Assembly: GCF_000090795.2 (NCBI RefSeq)
Contig: NW_003546498.1
Span: 103,355-141,166 of the forward strand
From: Amphimedon queenslandica
Taxonomy: Eukaryota; Porifera; Demospongiae; Haplosclerida; Niphatidae
Length of the DNA stretch: 37,812 nt
Direction: 5' to 3'
Position numbers and translations under genes: made by a program. Below, one piece after another: positions 31,200-37,812 of the stretch (within the stretch, counting starts at the first letter, position 1; each line of letters opens with the position of its first letter). The notes beneath the pieces were generated by a model, which saw nothing but the letters and a program-made list of their open reading frames with translations, searched no databases and was not told where the DNA came from.

Positions 31200-32940
31200 A
31201 GCCAATCCGGGACAGTCACCTTCTCTGGACCAACCCTTACCCCCGCAGCCATCTCTTTCTTAGGATTATTGGTGATGAATATATTGCGTGCTGAACTGTC
31301 CCCTAGTGTGTCAAGTACCGGGTCATCAGCTGCCACTCCTACTATTACAACGACCAGATCCAATACAGCATTTACCCCAGTCTCTGGTGTGTCCTCAGCA
31401 GGCATTAACTCCAGATATAACTAGATGTAGTTATTTTTTGGTCTGTGATTTAATAATCTCAGATGAGTAGACCAGGTGCTGCCACTATGGGAAGGTACTT
31501 TTTTAAAAAGATTTAGTCTGATAATATAATGCTTGACCAGATTTAAAATGTGATTATTAAGAATACTGTGAATCATAATTGTCCTTAGGCTAGCACCTAT
31601 TTTTGTGCTGCTAGTTTATTTAAGCCAATTTTGCCTTGCATAATGGTGTGCTGTTATGTGTTATCCCAAAGATATAGCCCCCAGATGTCTCATCAATGCA
31701 GGGGCACAATAAGCACATCAGAAGTAGACACAAGTTGTCTCATTAAGGCCTTGGGGTGCTATCATCACCCCGCTTTGAGTTGCCAAGGATTAGCCTCAGT
31801 CCCCCCTCTCTCCTTTTTCTTCTTTCATCTTCCTTCCCCTTTCTTCCCCTCCTTGTCTTTTCCCCTCATTTCACTTTGAGGGTTTGAGGCCACATACCTA
31901 AAATAATGTACAGAGGATAAACAAAATAATAATGTGTGGGCGCGTCCGCCGCATCATTCTAATGATTTAAACTATCCCATACTAACCCGCATGGTTAACC
32001 CTCTTATTATTTCCTTCCTCTGTAGTCTCACTGACTTTATTCCTAAACTCAATGCCAATTTTCTCAAATGGTGCCTCCATCCTACTCCCTATCCCACTTC
32101 CACCGCTGGGGTCGCTCACCCCAATCATCACAGGCAGGAGTGGCGTTACTCCAATTCCTTCATAAACAACCAATCCCCTCCACCTAGGGAACTCAGATAC
32201 TTCCCCATCATTTGGGACTTTACTGGCTACGCCATTGAGTCCATCCAAAACTGCACCCCTTGTTCTATTGTCTGCCCTTGCCCCAATGCCACGGAAAGTT
32301 GTCGAAGCGTTCAGGGTGGGTGCCAATGTTGATTTCAAAGGCTGCTCCCTGACAAATGGCCTTGAGACAATGCATTGTGGATACAGGACTGCTATCCCAA
32401 TCTCACAAGCATTCACTCCGCCTCCGCGAGGTCACCAACACTGAGACCTGGCTCCATTGCTTCATGGCCATCACCACTGATAAATTCGATTGCAAGGTTA
32501 CTTGGGACCTGATGGCATATGGGCAAATTATTTTGATGCTGGCCAGGAAACATGGGGGCAAAGGATAGAAAGCTTATGACACACTTTAGGCAGCTAGGGG
32601 GGGAAGGGCCACTAGCTGCCCTGGACCGACCTCCATTATTTGATGACTGCTGCCAATGTCTTTCAGACAGGGGGTTAGGTATGCTCAATCTGCAAAGCAC
32701 ATGATCATCATTAAGATGACTGTGCCATGGTTCCCTCCTATTCACCAGCCAAGCGAAGCCATCGCCCATACAGAACCACAGACGAGATCTGCAGGAGGTT
32801 TAACAGGCAAGCTGGCTGCTCATCCTCCCATTGCCGGTTTGACCATAAGTGCTGGTCTTGACGAATTTTTGACCACAGGGCCTCCTCTGGTAAGTCAAAG
32901 ACAGACTCCACTAGACTCTTCCTTCTACAATTGATGTTGA
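31200..32940 (+). pseudogene. DIRS gag-like protein, broken
   Basis: Pieces in shifting frames: a Ser/Thr-rich stretch (GPTLTPAAISFLGLL, then TTTRSNTAFTPVSGVSS, 31228-31420), then LVLLSALAPMPRKVVEAFRV with DFKGCSLTNGLE (32265-32365), then REVTNTETWLHCFMAIT and WDLMAYGQIILMLARKHGG (32425-32565), followed by a YDT motif. A zinc-finger-like block at 32790-32852 reads ICRRFNRQAGC, SSHCRFDHKC, with C-x-C-x-C-x3-H spacing. The W..CF / W-L-Y helix pattern and the finger are those of DIRS gag proteins, which package element RNA. Stops interrupt throughout, and the region 31430-31990 between the Ser/Thr part and the core is non-coding. Confidence 0.55.
31797..31875 (+). repeat. Polypyrimidine tract
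   Basis: Nearly pure C/T run of about 75 bp (CCCCCCTCTCTCCTTTTTCT and onward) inside the DIRS gag region. It could form unusual DNA structure or be an expanded simple repeat. Confidence 0.6.
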
Positions 32941-33129
32941 CAGTTGCATCCAGTACTATTTGCTATGGACTTTGCACTGTATTCACATTACAATGTACAC
33001 TTATCTATCTGTTTGATTCTTTATTGAAATTTATTTGGCCACTGCTAAGAAAAATTTATCATTATAGCTTCTACTGTTAGTCATTTGAAGTAAAAAATTA
33101 AAAAAATTCTGGTTTAACAACCATTATGC

Positions 33130-34660
33130 TATATCACCTCCCCATGTAGGAGGAAAATACGAGTACACGAAGGACCTGCTGGGACTGGAGGCATTGCCCA
33201 CCTCATTGGTAGAGGGTGTGTCAGTCACTAGCATGATCCTCCCGCTAGCTAAATGGGACCACTATTTATACCCTCACCCCGACAAAGAATTGGCAGAGGT
33301 CCTCAGGAGGGGCATACACTGGGGCTTCAAAATAGGGTTCAATTACCCTAAATAGCTACACCCCTTAATGAGGAATTATGAGTCATCAAAGGGCAATCCT
33401 GGTCACGCCCAATATTACATTGATGAGGAAGTGCGAGCCCTATGCTTGAGGGACATTCCAAAGGATGCCCCTGTGCACTGAAGCCCTACAGGGTTGATTG
33501 AAAAGGATCATCAGCCAGACAAATTCCAGCTAATTCCTGACCTTTCCTCCCCAACGGGGAGCAGTATAAACGATGGCACAGATGATAGTCTCACATCCTT
33601 ATGCTACACCTGGATAGAGGACAAGGTACAGCTGATAAAGGCCTGATGGCCAAGCTGGACTTAAACAACATGCAGACAAGTCCATCTTGACGATAAATCG
33701 CTGCTAGTAATCAGATGGGGTGGGGCAGTTTACCTGCACACCACCCTCCCGTTTGGCCTATGCTTTGCCCCGAAGCTATTCACTGCAATAGCGAATGGTT
33801 TAGCCCGGGATATAATCTGCGAAGCAATTTCTCACTTCCTCCATTACCTGGACAATTCCTTTTCCTGTCCACCACAACCCAGTAAATGCAAGCAATCATT
33901 TAGAGTCGCCTTGGAGCTGTGTGAGGACCTGGGTTTTGCCGTGTCGCAGAGAAGGTGGTTTGTCCATCAACTACAGTAACTTTTATAGTTATCGAGCTAT
34001 ACTCTCAAAAGATGGAGACGAGACTCCCAAGAAGAAAGGTGGAACACCTGCAAAGATGCCTGGGCATGTGGCTGACTCAGAAATCTGCTACCAAGAGTGA
34101 ACCGCAATAAATAATTGGCCAGCTGTCTCACATGGTTCTTGTGGTCCATCCTTGCAAGTTACATCCTGGGGACCGTTAGTTTTCCTAGAAGCAAAACAAT
34201 GCTGTCTGGCTAAAGCTTGAATTCTGGGCTGACCTCCACTGGTAGAACATTTTCATTCAGAGCTGGAATGGGGTTGCTCTCTTTCCAGGCTGTCTCCTTC
34301 TTATGACTGTCACTTCCGATGCCTCCGAATCTTGGGGGTGTGGAGCATTCCTCTGCGGGGGGACCTCCTGGTTCCAGTTCCAATGACCTTTTAGCTGGGA
34401 GGGGGTTTTTATTGCAACAAAGGAACTGTTCCCAAGTCATGGCCGCAGCCATAAGGAAAACCAAATGGAAGGGTGGTTGGGTTCTTTTTGGGCCTGGAAA
34501 CCAAGCAGTGGTTTCCGCTCTGTCCTTTTCCCTGCCTCTCATATATTTTGAGAACTCTCTTCTGTCTCGAAGCTTATTTTGACTTCAGGCACCAGGTGGT
34601 ACATGTCCCTGGTGTTGATAATGGGGCGGCGGATGCCTTCTCTTGTTACCATGTAACCGC
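33130..34660 (+). pseudogene. DIRS reverse transcriptase and RNase H, inactive
   Basis: The frame opens KYEYTKDLLGLEALPTSL and WDHYLYPHPDKELAEVLRRG, then GLIEKDHQPDKFQLIPDLSS with GSSINDG, the entry to DIRS-type palm domains. LPFGLCFAPKLFTAIANGLA (about 33746) is the DIRS/RT landmark. The catalytic motif reads HYLDNSF (33842 on), Asn replacing the second Asp of YLDD. Downstream pieces, in several frames, end with HVPGVDNGAADAFS (about 34600), the C-terminal end of an RNase H. Numerous stops. In intact elements this enzyme copies the element RNA; here it cannot be active. Confidence 0.75.
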
Positions 34661-34689
34661 CTTCTTTTTGTTCTTCCCACAAGCCAACT

Positions 34690-35155
34690 TCATGCCGCAC
34701 CATATACCACAACCGCTGGTAACATTGCTATCAGACAGATCCCTAGTGTGGATGTCACCTCACTGGAGAGACTTACTAATGAGCTCTTTAAAAATGGTGT
34801 CTCAACATGGAGAATAAGTGTTTACTCCTCTGCCCAGCCAAGGTACCTATCTTTCTGTGCCGCAGCCAACCTTCGCCCCTTGCCTCCATCAGAGAGTGTC
34901 CAGGGCCACTTCATGGCCTTTCTAGCCCAACAGAGGGTGGCTCACCAGTTGATCCTGACCTACCTATCTGGAGTGAGGAACTTGTCCATTGCTAGCAGTG
35001 GCACACGGGTGGAAAGGGACCAAATGCCCTGCCTCCAACTGGTCCTACAGGGGTAGCCAGATTGTCCTCCCATCGCAATTGGCAGTATCGCTACTTCCTT
35101 ATTACTGGTAACATCATGCACCAGCTGTTGGTGGTATGTCAGGGCAAGATTTTGA
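34690..35155 (+). pseudogene. DIRS tyrosine recombinase, N-terminal part only
   Basis: 34643-35056 is an open piece with SVDVTSLERLTNELFKNGVS, YSSAQPRYLSFCAAANLRPL, LPPSESVQGHFMAFLAQQRV and LILTYLSGVRNLSIASSG, the SAM-like core-binding domain of DIRS/phage-type integrases. After a frame change it continues YFLITGNIMHQLLVVCQGKI and stops. The catalytic half (R..H-x-x-R..Y) is absent because the sequence breaks off near 35155. It would have integrated the circular DNA copy without a target duplication. Confidence 0.8.
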
Positions 35156-35239
35156 ATCAAGATTGACGAGGGCGGCTACCTGAGTCAGTTACTTTGGGTA
35201 CTTAAAAATAGGGAATGCATGACATTGCATGACACTACA

Positions 35240-35830
35240 GAAAATCCATCGCTCAGTCACTGAGGTAGAAACTAGACATCACATACCAGAGAGTACAGGT
35301 AGATGCTTTCTTTGTCTTAAAAGGGGGCACATCACGAGAAATTGCCAATCTCATTTTAAGTTTGCGAAATGTAAGGGAATGCATGACACTAGCTGGTGCT
35401 ACTAGATGAAAGTAACACTTAATGAGTCTGTGAGTAGCACATCTGGATAGCATTCTAAAACAAGCACATAAGTCAACAAATCAAGCCTCAATCCTGAAGC
35501 ACCTGTTTTTGAAGACACAAATACCTATACTACACTTTCTGCAGGTGGTGATATGGAAGTATAACTCCAGATAGCTCAAGCTGTTGTCTATAATCCCTTC
35601 AAGAAGAGTAAGAGAGTTGTTGCCCAGCTTATACTGGATGGTGGCAGTCACAGGTCATATGTGACAAATGATAAATGAAAGAGTTTGGGATTAAATCACT
35701 TCGGAAGAAGCAGATGTCTCTTATGACCTTTAGGTCAATGGAAGAGCAGCAGGAGTGTCACTAGGTTCAAATTGGAATCCAGTTAAAGGATGAGGACATT
35801 TTGAGATCCCCATACTTGCAGTACCTTTAA
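35240..35830 (+). pseudogene. Pao gag zinc knuckles and aspartic protease start
   Basis: 35304-35345 encodes a C-x2-C-x4-H-x4-C knuckle (CFLCLKRGHITRNC), followed by a second Cys/His cluster ending SWC and a stop. At about 35620 the frame reads QLILDGGSHRSYVT, the flap entry of a Pao aspartic protease, with Gly where Ser or Thr normally follows the catalytic Asp. Frames are broken by stops. The protein would package RNA and then cleave the polyprotein. Confidence 0.7.
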
Positions 35831-35831
35831 T

Positions 35832-36607
35832 ATGTCACAGCTGAGCTGCTACACCCAATACAGAGACTTAAGTCATATCCAGCAGCTTGATATTGCTGAT
35901 ATGGCTCAGGATGGTGGATTAACAATTGCTCCTCAAGTTTTAATAGGCTCAGATTTCTGCTGGCAACTTGTGACAGGTAGACAGATTAGAGAGTGTGGTC
36001 CAGTCGCATTACAAACAAGATTGGGATGGGTGTTAACTGGCCCAATTTCATCAGTTAAGCAGCACATAACTGCTACTATGATGACATTTGCATTACAGAT
36101 GAGTGCAAAAAATAACAAGGAACTGAAAAGACAATTGAGAGAATTTTGGGACTTGGAATCATTGGGATTCTTTGATCATGAAAGCTCACTCTATGAGCAG
36201 TTTAAACGAAATGTAGTATTTAGAGACGGCAGATATGAAGTACCTTTACCGTGGAAATGTCCATTGCAGGACATTTCATGTAATTATCAATTGTATCTTA
36301 AAAGAATAAGGAGTCAACTAAGAAGATTACAAAGAGCTCCAAGATTGCTCAGGGAATATTATGGCATTATCCAAGGTCAATTGAAGAATGGGATGATAGA
36401 ACAGGTACCAGAGCCAGAGATAGAAGATCATGATAAAACACACAATTTGCCTCACCATGCTGTCATTTGACAAGACAAAGAGACTACTGAAGTCCGTATT
36501 GCTTATGATGTGTCTGCTAAATCAGAGGGAGCTTCCCTGAATGAGTGTTCACACATTGGACGAAAGTGCAATCAGCAAATTTTGGAGATACATCTTAGAT
36601 TTAAATT
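35832..36607 (+). pseudogene. Pao protease C-terminal region and reverse transcriptase entry
   Basis: 35832-36470 is a 212-codon open piece. It has the VLIGSDFCWQLVTG and LGWVLTGP motifs that close the Pao protease region (DUF1758 family), then FWDLESLGFF, FRDGRYEVPLPW, an Arg-rich helix and LPHHAVI. Past a TGA at 36468 the same frame continues VRIAYDVSAKSEGASLNE and IGRKCNQQILEI, the first reverse transcriptase motifs, to a stop near 36608. It is the best preserved coding stretch in the right half of the window. Confidence 0.85.
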
Positions 36608-37140
36608 TTATTGATAGCAGACATTCCTAATCATGTCTGATAAGTACAATAGCAAAGAGCCTAAAATATAGGTTGGTGTGGCATCTAGCCCTTTTTTGAA
36701 TGCTACTCTACATAATAAAATGGAAGGCTGACAGGAATTATTTCCCTCCACAATAGCTAAACTGATACACTCGTGTTTGTAGATGACATGGTATGTGGTG
36801 CAAATACTGAGAATGAGCCATATACTAGAGTCTAACGACAAGCTTGCCACAGGTGGATTTTATCTGCGTAAATTTATTACTAATAATCTTAACCTTCAAA
36901 ATAAAATTAATGAGGGAGAAAGAGACTCCCACAGGTACCAGTAAGTGAATGTAAGGTACCTGGGACTTGGGAGGTTGAAACTGACAGTCTGGTTTTTTAT
37001 GTCTCAGAAGTAGTTGCTAACGTAGATGTGTGCTTGCCAAGCAAGAGGTCAGTGGTAGGAGTAGTTAGTTGGTTCTGTGATGCTATTGGTGTTCTATGGC
37101 CAGTCATTATCATATTTAAGATCTTTTTACAATAATTAAC
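36608..37140 (+). pseudogene. Pao reverse transcriptase catalytic region and connection, internally deleted
   Basis: After a deletion that removes the first catalytic Asp block, VGVASSPFLNATLHNKMEG is followed in another frame by LVFVDDMVCGANTENE (FVDD catalytic pair retained, about 36772-36820), then GGFYLRKFITNNLNLQ-like and SECKVPGTWEVETDSLVFYV with SKRSVVGVVSWFCDAIGVLW, the connection region of Peptidase_A17-type Pao polyproteins. The sequence ends at the Harbinger junction. Not functional. Confidence 0.75.
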
Positions 37141-37143
37141 TAA

Positions 37144-37812
37144 AGCCTGGTTCAGAATATGACATTGGCTGAGCGTTGCATTGGCGTCTTCGTTTTCCGT
37201 GCGTTTGCGTCAAATTGTGAACAGATCTGCGTATAACAATGTCGACACGCGTCGTAGACGCTGACGGCACGTCCAATTCGGTTCAATTTCGATTCCAGCG
37301 TCAACTCTTGGGCGTTCGACCAATCATATTTTGAAGATCACGTGAGAACAATAATGGAGGAAAGTCTGATAGAAGGAGTAAAAGCATATCCTTGTCTATG
37401 GCAAGTCTCTTCTCGCACATATAAAGATCAGAGAGCCAAGGAGAATGCCTGGAAAGCAGTTCAAGCAAAGGTTTTAAATGTAGAAACCCAATGACAATAT
37501 GATACGCCAGTGTAGGTTGGAGAAGGAAGTAATGTAGAAGATTGTATGAAGAAATGGAAGGGACTTAGGGATAGATTTGTAAGGGAAATGAAAAAAGTGA
37601 ATGAGAAAAGGAAAACTGGAACAGGAGGACCACCATATGTTCCCTCCTGACCATTATTTGAGATGATGAAATTTATATCGGACACCATTAAACACAGAAC
37701 GTGAGTTGTGTAATGTTCCACTCATCATGTAGTATCACTATAAGCTTTCTTTAGAACATCAAGTAAATTTGCTGTGAAGATCAGGAAACAGACGAACAAG
37801 ATGGCGGCACAA
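37144..37812 (+). mobile_element. PIF/Harbinger element, 5' end, cut by window edge
   Basis: AGCCTGGTTCAGAATATGAC starts right after TAA (37141-37143), the trinucleotide duplicated by Harbinger elements, and AGCCTGGTTCA-type ends are typical of animal Harbingers. A GC-richer leader and a MADF protein follow. The other terminus lies outside the window, so the target duplication cannot be tested. Confidence 0.55.
37354..37704 (+). pseudogene. MADF (Myb/SANT-like) accessory protein of Harbinger
   Basis: From the ATG at 37354 one frame of 116 codons runs to a stop at 37702. It holds LIEGVKAYPCLWQVSSRTYK, KENAWKAVQ, CMKKWKGLRDRFVREMKKV, GGPPYVPS and LFEMMKFISDTIKHR, the full helix-turn-helix layout of a MADF domain. 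Three in-frame stops interrupt it; the one after PPYVPS falls where the family usually has a Trp. In Harbinger elements this protein carries the nuclease to the terminal repeats and into the nucleus. The transposase gene would lie beyond the window. Confidence 0.8.

Larger units (their letters stand above)
30950..35155 (+). mobile_element. DIRS-like tyrosine-recombinase retrotransposon, decayed
   Basis: One strand carries, in order, a Ser/Thr/Pro-rich gag region with a CCCH-type finger, a DIRS-type reverse transcriptase with RNase H, and the N-terminal part of a tyrosine recombinase. The order and lack of a DDE integrase are diagnostic of the DIRS group. Terminal and internal complementary repeats, which DIRS elements use to form circular intermediates, could not be located by eye. 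The right side is cut by the following BEL/Pao sequence. The left limit is a guess. Confidence 0.7.
35240..37140 (+). mobile_element. BEL/Pao LTR-retrotransposon remnant
   Basis: Zinc knuckles, an aspartic protease, and a reverse transcriptase with its connection region occur in Pao order on one strand. No LTR, gag N-terminus, RNase H or integrase is present in the window. The right side is interrupted at 37141 by the start of a PIF/Harbinger element. Confidence 0.8.

Noticed and set aside
31106-31405. 99-codon Val/Asp-rich minus-strand stretch, with 30888-31115 next to it
   Set aside because: Low-complexity complement of the Ser/Thr/Pro-rich DIRS gag region, which fits the strand of all the other DIRS parts.
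31982-32769. 144- and 118-codon minus-strand stretches
   Set aside because: Shadows of the DIRS gag core and finger on the plus strand.
34210-34542. 110-codon minus-strand stretch
   Set aside because: Antisense to the DIRS RNase H region.

Overview
The window looks like AT-rich, repeat-dense DNA from an early-branching or marine invertebrate. A demosponge of the Amphimedon type is my first guess, made from recall and not provable here. Reasons: eukaryotic transposon superfamilies (Helitron, hAT, piggyBac, Tc1/IS630, PIF/Harbinger, DIRS, BEL/Pao, a non-LTR tail), at least one clean spliceosomal intron, foldback and MITE elements, and a 2A-like peptide on a zinc-ribbon protein. I see no intact host gene, no rRNA or tRNA, no CRISPR array and no bacterial-style operon.

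Layout, left half. 1-1690 is non-coding. About 1700-6492 is a 3'-truncated, frame-broken Helitron: a 2A-like peptide and zinc ribbons, a DUF6570-like segment, an OTU cysteine protease, then a Helitron N domain and Rep (HUH/Y2) domain; the helicase is missing. About 6780-7180 holds the start of a second Helitron-like element on the minus strand. 7195-9328 is a hAT element (copy 1) with a 67-bp intron. 9331-10470 is a PIF/Harbinger remnant. 10679-11878 is a decayed gene of an unnamed metazoan family. 12000-12978 is a minus-strand Tc1/IS630-type transposase with an internal 68-bp tandem duplication. 13095-15400 is a piggyBac transposase split by a 1.24-kb repeat (unit A); unit B is a second copy at 16889-18104.

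Layout, right half. About 19740-23012 is a decayed gene of a transposase-like family I can align only from recall. 23251-23567 is a foldback element. 24523-27132 is hAT copy 2, with terminal inverted repeats and a degraded 8-bp target duplication. A 669-bp MITE occurs twice in opposite orientation (15492-16160 and 28230-28898), and a 239-bp MITE with perfect 37-bp ends lies at 27651-27889. A minus-strand non-LTR tail (28902-29345) is followed by a DIRS-like element (about 30950-35155), a BEL/Pao remnant (35240-37140), and the 5' end of a PIF/Harbinger element running off the window.

These genes do not work together as a host system; they are layered insertions. Visible nesting: unit A inside piggyBac, a foldback at the right end of each unit, and Harbinger inside Pao. 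The most interesting items are the 2A/zinc-ribbon/OTU Helitron, the two-copy unit with a terminal hairpin and no detectable target duplication, and the two unnamed protein families.
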